DNA of 5,526 nt. Source: JBAOHV01 sp964450685 (GTDB taxonomy: Bacteria > Actinomycetota > Acidimicrobiia > Acidimicrobiales > Microtrichaceae). The notes beneath the pieces are model-generated. The model ran no database searches. It was given only the letters and a program-made list of their open reading frames with translations, and had not been told where the DNA came from. Positions 1 through 5,526 of the stretch are shown in pieces (the first letter of the stretch is position 1; each line of letters opens with the position of its first letter). A program made the position numbers and the translations under genes. The stretch is taken from NCBI GenBank assembly GCA_964450685.1, contig CAYVDN010000108.1, forward strand, positions 1 through 5,526, read 5' to 3'.

Positions 1-1207
1 ACGCCAACCGGCCCGGGGTACTGAAGTCGGTTTGGAGGTTCGCCGAATAGCAACTGAACCGACGGCCGCGGTAGTTCTGCTCACACCCAACGAGGTCGAC
101 GACGACCGGTTCACTCCAGGGGCCCTGCGGCGCTAACGCAGCGCGCACCTCGACAAAGGGAACGTATCCCGGCCACGGCGAGTAGAGCATCAGGTAGCCA
201 TCTCCCTGTGGCGACGGACTGACCGAGACGGCACCCGGCGGCACGTACTCGCTCGTCGGGCCGGGAGGCATCTCGAGCGCGACGGGCTCAGCGCCGGCGG
301 TCCATCCGGTGCCATCCCACATCCTGTACGACGACGCTTCCGCGACCTGGTCCGGGGCCACCCGCGCCGCCAGGCACTCGCCGCTCCCGGCGGGCTGGCG
401 GTCGTCGGCCGAGCCTGACCCTTCGCTGCTAGTCGCCGCGTCGTCGGGCATCCTGCACTCATAGACGACCACGTCTTCACCGTCGACGAAGGCGGCCTCG
501 CCGAACGCGTGATCGGCGAAGAGGTTCTGTTCGAGGATCCGAACGGTTATCGGTCGATCAACTGGTGGGTCTGCCGGGTCGTAGCGCCACTCACCGACGG
601 ACACGCCACGGCCGACAGCCGTTCCGCCCGAGCCCAGGCAGATGTTGCCCATCCAGATGATCACCCGATCGGGGTCCCCTGGGTCCGTCACCGCCGCCAG
701 TGGCCACATACCTCCGTCGGGCGCCTCGGGCGGGCACGAGATGAAGTCTTCTGTCGGTGTGGCGAACGGAACCACCTCGCCCGACGCCGTACCCCCGACC
801 ACGGTGGTCGGGTCCTCGGCCGACGACCAGGACGCGCTGCCGATCACAAAGTAGCGGATCGTCTCATCGGGCAGTCGATCGCCGGTATCACCCCAGAACC
901 AGACCCGAGAGCCGTCAGACAGCCGAGCCGTTATTCCGGCATCGCGGTCCACCCGTTCGTTGGGATCCCCGGTCGGCGGCGCCACCCGGACCGGAGGGTC
1001 AACCTCAGAGGTCAGTCTGATGCTGACTCCGGCACCTGCGGACTCGGCAGCCGGCGCCGGGCCGACCTCGACCGATCCGGCCAAGCCGGCAGTATCGGCT
1101 CCCGCTACCTCTCCGCCGTCACCGCCGCATCCGGTCATCAGCAGTGCTGGCGGTACGAGTACCGCCAGCACTGCCAGGACGGTCGATCGGAGCTCAGCCA
1201 GCGTCAC
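1..1207 (-). CDS. Lipoprotein with DUF4185-like five-bladed beta-propeller, C-terminus cut by window edge
   Basis: This frame is open from a GTG at 1207 to the window edge, giving 402 residues without a stop. Residues 1-26 form a lipoprotein signal peptide: R7, then the hydrophobic run TVLAVLAVLVPPALL, then the lipobox LMTG followed by the lipidated Cys27. A Gly/Ala/Glu-rich linker follows to about residue 60. The mature part carries propeller signatures: WFWGDT (103-108), the WDGTGW strand (297-302), YLMLYSPWPG, GPWSEP (around 362-367) and a CYSANLQTDFSTPG segment from Cys386. These match the DUF4185/DUF5005-type glycosidase-like propellers, some of which are endo-D-arabinanases. I cannot identify catalytic residues, so binding and hydrolysis are both possible. 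The last propeller strands probably lie just outside the window. Gly/Ser/Asp-rich residues around 255-270 look like a surface loop. The GTG overlaps the upstream gene's end by 14 nt and has no good Shine-Dalgarno, which suggests translational coupling. No earlier start keeps a sensible signal peptide. The gene is sure; the fold is likely; the substrate is unknown. Confidence 0.85.
   Translation of the reverse strand, partial: MTLAELRSTVLAVLAVLVPPALLMTGCGGDGGEVAGADTAGLAGSVEVGPAPAAESAGAGVSIRLTSEVDPPVRVAPPTGDPNERVDRDAGITARLSDGSRVWFWGDTGDRLPDETIRYFVIGSASWSSAEDPTTVVGGTASGEVVPFATPTEDFISCPPEAPDGGMWPLAAVTDPGDPDRVIIWMGNICLGSGGTAVGRGVSVGEWRYDPADPPVDRPITVRILEQNLFADHAFGEAAFVDGEDVVVYECRMPDDAATSSEGSGSADDRQPAGSGECLAARVAPDQVAEASSYRMWDGTGWTAGAEPVALEMPPGPTSEYVPPGAVSVSPSPQGDGYLMLYSPWPGYVPFVEVRAALAPQGPWSEPVVVDLVGCEQNYRGRRFSCYSANLQTDFSTPGRLA
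1141..1174 (-). repeat. Perfect 16-bp inverted repeat (hairpin) in the lipoprotein signal-peptide codons
   Basis: On the + strand GCAGTGCTGGCGGTAC (1141-1156), two bases GA, and GTACCGCCAGCACTGC (1159-1174) are exact reverse complements. In the minus-strand message this can fold as a 15-bp, G/C-rich stem with a CUCG tetraloop, 33 nt downstream of the first base of the GTG start. It covers codons 12-22 plus the first base of codon 23 (A-V-L-A-V-L-V-P-P-A-L-L). Pairing stops abruptly on both sides. No U-run follows, so it does not look like an intrinsic terminator. Possible roles are an mRNA-stability or ribosome-pausing element in the second cistron, or a protein-binding palindrome. A fold-back sequencing artefact is a less likely alternative. 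Confidence 0.9.
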
Positions 1208-4200
1208 CGAGGGTCCAGGCCAACCGGTAGGGCCGCATCCGGGACCCGTACCAGGAGGTCCTACCGGAGACGGTACCGTCGGCCGCCTCGGCCATTCGCA
1301 CGAACACCACGGGTGTCTCCTGGGCGATACCGGCGGTGCGGTCAGACACCCGGATCGATCCGACATAGGAGCCGAACAGGGCAAGTCGTGAGAGATCGAC
1401 CTTGACGGTCGCGGTCCCGCCATCCCGGCCCGGCATCTCGACGGTTCCGGTTATCCGGCGGATGTTGCCGTCGCGACCGCGCTTGAAGCGCAGATCGCCA
1501 CCTGTGGGCTCACCCGACCAGTTGCCAGTGATCGAGCCGGAGAACGTCAGTTCCACCCGGTCCGTCGCTGCGGACTCCTCCACCACCGTGTAGTTGACGC
1601 TGGTGGTGCGCGAGTGACCTGCGTTGTCGGTCGCTACGACCTGGAACGAGGCCGACCCGAGCACAGAGGTATCCAGCTCGACACCCGAGGTGACGGTGCC
1701 TTCACACGAATCGACGCCTGATCCTGCATCGCTGCATTCATAGGCCGCTGTCAACGACGATCCTCGTGTGACGGCCTGCCCGGCCACGGGTGAGCTGATC
1801 ATGATGTCGGGTTCGGTCGTGTCGACCTTGACAGCGATGGGTGGGGACGTGGCGACGTTGCCTGCTGCGTCAACCGCTCGCGCACTGACCTGGTACTCGC
1901 CGTCGTCGAGCACCTCTGACGTCGAGTCTGTGTCGACGCCGTTCACGATCAGTGTCAGCGTCGCAACTCCCGACCCGGTGTCGGCAGCGGTGACGGATGC
2001 CGGCACCAGGCGGTCGGTCCAGCCAGCGCCGTTGGGCTCGTCGTCGATCTGGAGGTCGATCGTCGGAGCTTCGGTGTCGGTGGTTGTGCTGGAGCAGTCG
2101 AGCACCAGTTCGAGCCCGACCTGTTCCGGGGGAACCGGCAACGGCGGCGTCTCGACGTACGAGGTTCCGATGTCGCCTGGCGAACGGCACCCGGTCTTCT
2201 CAGCCCTCACCTTGTAGAAGCCGGGAACGGTCAACCAGCCGAAGTGACCCGTGGCGTCGGTCATATCGGGGTTGGTGCGGTTCTCGGGCGACATGACAGT
2301 TGAGCCATCGGGTACCTGTGCGAATGGTCCCGCCTCGGTGTCCGCTCGGGAGAGAGTGACGGTTGCACCTTCGATCGGGTTGCCGTCGGTGTCCACGACG
2401 TTGCCGGAGGGATCGATGTAGACGTCGACCAGTACCGGATCAGGATCGGTGACACCCGCCGGGCAGTCGACGGTGATAGCGAGCTCACCCCGACCCGAGC
2501 GGCCCGACAACGGTGGGATCGAGGTGGAGTAGGTCCCGGCCGGGGACTCGGTCAATGTGCCCGATGCCCAGAGGCTCCCGTCGGCACCTCGTAGCTCGTA
2601 CTCCACGTCTGCGCCGGCGCACCGGCCGTCGAGTTGGATCGGTGTGGAGGAGGCGGGGAAGACAGGTGCTGTCCGCCCGGGCGACTGATCTCCATCGACG
2701 TACCCAACCGTCGTCTGCGGTGGCACAGGGTTTATGCGGCGCAGCTCCAAGTCGACACCGTTCGTCAAGGCTCCGCCTGCGACCGTTGCTGACACGGTCT
2801 GGCTCACCCGCTCCGGTGCCGAAGCAGTGACGGTGTAGGTGCCGTTCGGTGCGCCGCTGATCATGTACTGGCCCGAAGGCCCGGACTGGGCCGAGGCGCA
2901 CCCGCTCCCGAGGGCGAGCGAGGTGCAGGCGTACACCGATGCGTTGGCAATCCCATCACCGGACTCGTCGGTCACGACGCCCTGTATGGCACCCGAATCG
3001 ACGGTGAGCGTCAGGTCGACCCCCGTGAGGTTCTCGTCCTCGGCGACCACGACGGAGGTGGTCGTGTGGCTGAGGTAGTTGAACGGCGAGTAGGCGGCCA
3101 CTCGCCAGTTCCCCGCTGACAGGCCGGCGATCGAGTAGCTCCCGTCTGCGGCTGTGACGGCCGAACGGCAGTTGTACCACCAGAACTGCGTACCCATGTC
3201 TCTACAGGCAGACACGTAGGCTCCCGCGACCGGCTCACCCGAAGCGTTCATGATCGTGCCGCTGATGCTCGAATTGGTGCGCGGGAAGCGGAGCTGGACG
3301 CCACCGACGTTCTGCGACGCGACCTGCACGATCGTGTGAGCCACACCGGTCGTGTTCGTGTAGTCGTACGCCACCAGCTCGTATGAGTCAGGTGGAAGGC
3401 CGTGGAAGCTGAAGGACCCTCCTTCTCCGGAGCGTCCGTACAGGTACACCGAGCCGCCGCTGGCCTCCCTGAGTGCCAGCGATGCGCCCTCCAGCGGGGA
3501 ACCATCAGACCTCAGGACGGTTCCCGAGACACCACCCGGGAGGATGTCGAAGTCGAGGTCGACGACCTCGGACTCCTGACCGGCGATGACGCCCTCCTGA
3601 ACGAGGGTACGAGTCGTGGGGAACGAGAACTCGCTGCCGCCAGGGTCGGTCGGGCGTTCGAAGAAGTAGTTCGACGGCAGGATGCCGGTGACTGTGAACG
3701 CACCGTCGGGTTGGCCACCAACTGCGTATCCACCGGCGGAGTCGGTGGTCCGGTACCAGCGGCCGACGGGGCCTGCGAGGTTCACCGACGCGCCCTGGAT
3801 CGCGTCGCCGTCGGCCCGCACCGTTCCACTGACGACTGCCGATCCGGCCGGCGAGCGGAAGGTGATCTGCTGCCATGCATACGACGGTGTTCCGGTCGAA
3901 TCCAGAACCGTGACGTAGCAGGGCTGAGCGGCAACGACGAACGAGAACGACGAGCTCGACGAATCATCGAACGCGTTGGGGCAGTCCCTCATGAACCTCT
4001 CAGGCGAGTACGGAAGCGCGAACTCCGCCTGTCCAGAGGCATCAGCGGTGGCAGTCAGGTCGTCGACCAGGCTGGTGCAGGTCGACGTGACCCGGGGAAC
4101 CTCCATCCAGGTGACTGCACTCAGGGTGGGGCGCATGGAACAGAGTCCAAGTTCGATCTGGTCTCCGGGAGCGAATCCGCTGGCGGTCGCCTCGATCGTC

Positions 4201-5069
4201 GAGTCGAAGTTGATCGGCGATGCGGGTGTGACGACCAGTTCGACACCTGGTGACGCGTGGGAAGTCGCATCAGCGGCGGGAATCACCAGGTCGACCGTGG
4301 TCTCCCCTGCGACGACCACTCTGCGGACATCGGATCCGCCGACGGACAGGTAGGCCGAGGCGATGATCGTGTACTCACCGTTCGCGAGCCCGTCGATACG
4401 AAAGCTGGACCCGGTCCGCTCGAAGAGCGGGGCGCCGGCCATCGGCTTGCACGCGCTCCAGTTGCTGCCCGGGCAGAGCTGGAAGTCGGTGTATGCCTCG
4501 TCGCCGATTCCGGCGCCGCTCGTGTCGGTCAGGGTCCCGGTGATCGAGCCGGGGCCGGAACTGATCGCGATCCTCGTGGACGCGAGCGGTTCGATCCCGT
4601 CGGCCGGGTTGGTGTCGGTGACTGCAGCGATGGTGCAGGTGCTGTAGCCCTGCGTGGCGAACGATATCGAGCTGGGACCAGCGTCGTAGCTGCACATGCC
4701 GGCCAGGTCCTGCCCGGTGGAGGGCAGCTGTACCGGACCTTGGGCGGCTCCTGAGGCGTCGGTCGTGAGGGTGGCGAGCTCTTGACAAGCCTCGTCAGCG
4801 AAGACCGCCGGGAACATGAGTGGCTCACCGAGTGGTGTCTCGTTGACATACCCGGCGCACAACTGGACCGAGACCGGTGTCGACGGTGTCAGGTTCGCGA
4901 GACCGACCTGCACGGTTGACCCTGCCATCGGGCGTGCCTGGTCGACGGTCACCACGCCGTCGATGTCAGATCCCGTGGCGGCATCGAGAACCCTGCCCAC
5001 CAGCACCATCGAAACCAACAGCAGTGCTGTCAGCACAGCCCCGATCGACCTGAGTCGACGATCCCCCAT
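1194..5069 (-). CDS. Large exported multidomain surface protein (neocarzinostatin-like, carboxypeptidase-regulatory-like and Ig-like modules)
   Basis: This encodes 1291 residues with an ATG start, a strong ribosome-binding site and a TGA stop. Residues 1-31 are an export signal or uncleaved anchor: RRLR, then the hydrophobic stretch 9-25, with possible cleavage near A30/A31. Residues 38-150 and 275-404 look like two neocarzinostatin-like domains, with matching Cys spacing (C71/C95/C126/C145 and C310/C331/C363/C384) and T-D-A-S-G-type turns. Carboxypeptidase-regulatory-like beta-sandwich modules are at about 174-263, 411-509, 512-595, 600-688, 692-776 and 887-990. An Ig-like insert lies at about 785-875. 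Residues 997-1085 resemble OmpL47-type Ig domains (AVDAAGNV), and 1086-1164 form another Ig-like domain (ATDNAGHS). Residues 1165-1291 are a basic, beta-rich domain I do not recognise. There is no catalytic domain, LPXTG motif or C-terminal membrane segment. All 20 cysteines fall in local pairs, as expected outside the cell. It is probably a stalk, adhesin or glycan-binding protein, co-expressed with the overlapping lipoprotein downstream; its ligand is unknown. Confidence 0.93.
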   Translation of the reverse strand: MGDRRLRSIGAVLTALLLVSMVLVGRVLDAATGSDIDGVVTVDQARPMAGSTVQVGLANLTPSTPVSVQLCAGYVNETPLGEPLMFPAVFADEACQELATLTTDASGAAQGPVQLPSTGQDLAGMCSYDAGPSSISFATQGYSTCTIAAVTDTNPADGIEPLASTRIAISSGPGSITGTLTDTSGAGIGDEAYTDFQLCPGSNWSACKPMAGAPLFERTGSSFRIDGLANGEYTIIASAYLSVGGSDVRRVVVAGETTVDLVIPAADATSHASPGVELVVTPASPINFDSTIEATASGFAPGDQIELGLCSMRPTLSAVTWMEVPRVTSTCTSLVDDLTATADASGQAEFALPYSPERFMRDCPNAFDDSSSSSFSFVVAAQPCYVTVLDSTGTPSYAWQQITFRSPAGSAVVSGTVRADGDAIQGASVNLAGPVGRWYRTTDSAGGYAVGGQPDGAFTVTGILPSNYFFERPTDPGGSEFSFPTTRTLVQEGVIAGQESEVVDLDFDILPGGVSGTVLRSDGSPLEGASLALREASGGSVYLYGRSGEGGSFSFHGLPPDSYELVAYDYTNTTGVAHTIVQVASQNVGGVQLRFPRTNSSISGTIMNASGEPVAGAYVSACRDMGTQFWWYNCRSAVTAADGSYSIAGLSAGNWRVAAYSPFNYLSHTTTSVVVAEDENLTGVDLTLTVDSGAIQGVVTDESGDGIANASVYACTSLALGSGCASAQSGPSGQYMISGAPNGTYTVTASAPERVSQTVSATVAGGALTNGVDLELRRINPVPPQTTVGYVDGDQSPGRTAPVFPASSTPIQLDGRCAGADVEYELRGADGSLWASGTLTESPAGTYSTSIPPLSGRSGRGELAITVDCPAGVTDPDPVLVDVYIDPSGNVVDTDGNPIEGATVTLSRADTEAGPFAQVPDGSTVMSPENRTNPDMTDATGHFGWLTVPGFYKVRAEKTGCRSPGDIGTSYVETPPLPVPPEQVGLELVLDCSSTTTDTEAPTIDLQIDDEPNGAGWTDRLVPASVTAADTGSGVATLTLIVNGVDTDSTSEVLDDGEYQVSARAVDAAGNVATSPPIAVKVDTTEPDIMISSPVAGQAVTRGSSLTAAYECSDAGSGVDSCEGTVTSGVELDTSVLGSASFQVVATDNAGHSRTTSVNYTVVEESAATDRVELTFSGSITGNWSGEPTGGDLRFKRGRDGNIRRITGTVEMPGRDGGTATVKVDLSRLALFGSYVGSIRVSDRTAGIAQETPVVFVRMAEAADGTVSGRTSWYGSRMRPYRLAWTLGDAG
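2742..3839 (-). repeat. Array of four consecutive carboxypeptidase-regulatory-like modules (protein-level repeat)
   Basis: Residues 411-776 of the large exported protein contain four back-to-back beta-sandwich modules of about 85-100 residues. Each opens with a V/I-S/Q-G-T/V-V strand (VVSGTV, GVSGTV, SISGTI, AIQGVV), then a D/S-G-x-P/A-I/L-x-G-A-S/Y-V turn. A G-x-Y/F-x-I/F-x-G strand follows in mid-module, and each closes on a G-V-D/Q-L-x-L-like strand. The last two modules carry an extra cysteine pair (C622/C634, C715/C724) that the first two lack. The modules have diverged at DNA level, with no long identical tracts, so recent slippage or duplication is not indicated. Related modules at residues 174-263 and 887-990 lie outside the array. 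Confidence 0.8.
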
Positions 5070-5074
5070 GAGTT

Positions 5075-5081
5075 CCCCTCC
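5075..5081 (-). promoter_or_regulatory. Shine-Dalgarno site GGAGGGG of the large surface-protein gene
   Basis: The minus strand reads GGAGGGG, then AACTC, then the ATG at 5069. The core GGAGG is 7 nt from the start codon. This near-ideal site fixes the start, and the encoded N-terminus is a sensible export signal. It contrasts with the downstream lipoprotein, which has no clear site of its own. Confidence 0.85.
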
Positions 5082-5095
5082 GTGGTTGTCGCCTG

Positions 5096-5124
5096 ATCCT
5101 TCCCGGCGGTCGATGTGCTGTCAA
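5096..5124 (-). promoter_or_regulatory. Candidate housekeeping-type promoter for the surface-protein/lipoprotein pair
   Basis: The minus strand carries a perfect TTGACA at 5124-5119, a 17-nt spacer, and AAGGAT at 5101-5096 as a poor but positioned -10 box (A at position 2 and T at position 6 fit the TANNNT pattern common in actinobacteria). Transcription would begin near 5089, giving a leader of about 20 nt that contains the ribosome-binding site. The weak -10 might imply an activator or an alternative sigma factor. Read-through from the methyltransferase gene is not excluded, because no terminator separates them. Confidence 0.5.
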
Positions 5125-5142
5125 GCGTTTCAGTTCCCGGAC

Positions 5143-5180
5143 CCGAATTCGGCTGCGAACACCCGTCGCAACCTCGCAAC
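5143..5180. other. Palindrome and short direct repeat in the intergenic gap upstream of the promoter
   Basis: The 116-bp gap between the methyltransferase stop and the surface-protein start holds two small structures upstream of the candidate promoter. One is the perfect 10-bp palindrome CCGAATTCGG (5143-5152), 19 bp upstream of the -35 box. The other is a direct repeat TCGCAAC-C-TCGCAAC (5166-5172 and 5174-5180). They could be operator half-sites, but elements of this size can occur by chance. There is no stem followed by a T-run, so I see no intrinsic terminator for the methyltransferase. Confidence 0.25.
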
Positions 5181-5185
5181 TCAGT

Positions 5186-5526
5186 TCAGCGAAGGCCCCA
5201 TTCGAGGACCTCGAACCCGCCCAGCCCGGCAGGGTCCGCGAGCGCTGCGGCTTCGTTGATCCGGCTGCGTGCCCGCATGGCGGTGATCCCCGGGCGGGCG
5301 GCCTGCTCGTTCCAGATGCGCCGTCCCTCCTCGACCTTCGCGTCCAGGCCGTGACGGCGCAGCCAGTCGGCCTGGCTGCTGCGACGGCTCGGCGCGGCGA
5401 TCAGAGCGAGCTGGTCGACGGCGACCTCGGCGGTGATGTCCTGTGCCCCCGGAGCCACGAGCGGCCCGAGACCGCGCTCGTGGTGACGGTAGGTGCGCAG
5501 CCAGTCCCAGATCGGCCGGCGGGCCA
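5186..5526 (-). CDS. MidA-family (COG1565/DUF185) SAM-dependent methyltransferase, C-terminal fragment
   Basis: The frame is open from the window edge to a TGA at 5186-5188, giving the last 112 residues; the N-terminal part with the SAM-binding fold is outside. The segment WLRTYRHHERGLGPLVAPGA followed by QDIT matches the MidA hallmark, in which an R-T-Y/F-R-x-H-x-x-G element precedes P-G-x-Q-D-I-T. Further on, QADWLRRHG and RARSRINEAAALADPAGLGG followed by FEVLEW fit the family C-terminus. A GTG at 5456-5458 could be mistaken for a start, but the homologous sequence clearly continues upstream of it. Mitochondrial relatives (NDUFAF7) methylate a complex I subunit; the bacterial substrate is generally not known. 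It is probably a neighbour rather than a partner of the surface cassette, since a 116-bp gap with its own candidate promoter separates them. Confidence 0.85.
   Translation of the reverse strand, partial: ARRPIWDWLRTYRHHERGLGPLVAPGAQDITAEVAVDQLALIAAPSRRSSQADWLRRHGLDAKVEEGRRIWNEQAARPGITAMRARSRINEAAALADPAGLGGFEVLEWGLR

Noticed and set aside
190..480. 96-codon minus-strand frame
   Set aside because: It is a different frame from the lipoprotein, whose frame is open throughout and gives coherent propeller motifs. The alternative is Arg/Pro/Ser-rich noise.
509..1405. 298-codon open frame on the + strand
   Set aside because: It lies opposite the lipoprotein gene and the end of the surface-protein gene. 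Its translation is Arg/Pro/Gly-rich without domain-like patterns, typical of an antisense shadow in high-GC DNA.
3554..3570. 17-nt palindrome CGAGGTCG-A-CGACCTCG within the surface-protein gene
   Set aside because: The 8-bp arms are built from the common Val/Asp/Leu codons (GTC GAC CTC) of a V-V-D-L-D strand, so codon composition explains it.
3402..4253. 283-codon open frame on the + strand
   Set aside because: It is antisense to clearly structured modules of the surface protein, has low-complexity composition, and lacks a recognisable motif.
4782..4790. TTGACA-like box on the + strand inside the surface-protein gene
   Set aside because: No fitting -10 box lies 16-19 bp downstream, and no plausible gene lies on that strand.
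1194..5069. A carboxypeptidase or a sortase-anchored protein
   Set aside because: Only the regulatory-like beta-sandwich modules are present, with no zinc-peptidase domain. The C-terminus has no LPXTG motif, hydrophobic helix or basic tail of the sorting type.
5456..5458. GTG as the start of a short 90-residue gene
   Set aside because: The 22 codons upstream remain open and match the MidA-family sequence preceding PGAQDIT, so the gene continues past the window edge.

Overview
This window reads as high-GC chromosomal DNA of an actinomycete-type bacterium. The evidence is the G/C-rich third codon positions, GTG used as a start codon, a strong GGAGGGG ribosome-binding site, and a MidA-family C-terminus whose wording fits actinobacterial members. 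The cell-surface style would suit Acidimicrobiia or relatives, but that placement is a guess. All three genes I can support lie on the minus strand, so transcription runs from position 5526 towards position 1. Coding density is very high, and the only real gap is 5070-5185.

Layout in the direction of transcription: (1) 5526-5186 is the C-terminal 112 residues of a MidA-type (COG1565/DUF185) SAM-dependent methyltransferase, cut by the window edge. (2) 5185-5070 is a 116-bp gap. It holds a short direct repeat and a palindrome, a plausible promoter with a perfect TTGACA -35 box, and the ribosome-binding site of the next gene. (3) 5069-1194 encodes a 1291-residue exported mosaic protein. It has an N-terminal signal/anchor, two neocarzinostatin-like domains, six carboxypeptidase-regulatory-like (Cna-B/transthyretin-like) modules, further Ig-like domains, and a basic C-terminal domain that I do not recognise. 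(4) 1207-1 encodes a lipoprotein with an apparent DUF4185-like five-bladed beta-propeller. It starts at a GTG 14 nt inside the end of gene 3 and runs off the window just short of its likely end.

Genes 3 and 4 form a two-gene surface cassette: a long, probably disulfide-stapled, extracellular stalk or adhesin-like protein and a membrane-tethered beta-propeller made from the same message, with overlapping reading frames that suggest translational coupling. The propeller family includes glycan-active enzymes, so binding or processing of an external polysaccharide is a reasonable but unproven idea. MidA looks like an unrelated upstream housekeeping neighbour.

The most unusual signal at DNA level is a perfect 16-bp inverted repeat with a 2-nt centre (1141-1174). 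It sits inside the signal-peptide codons of the lipoprotein, at the start of the second cistron. I found no RNA genes, mobile elements, CRISPR arrays or convincing terminators.
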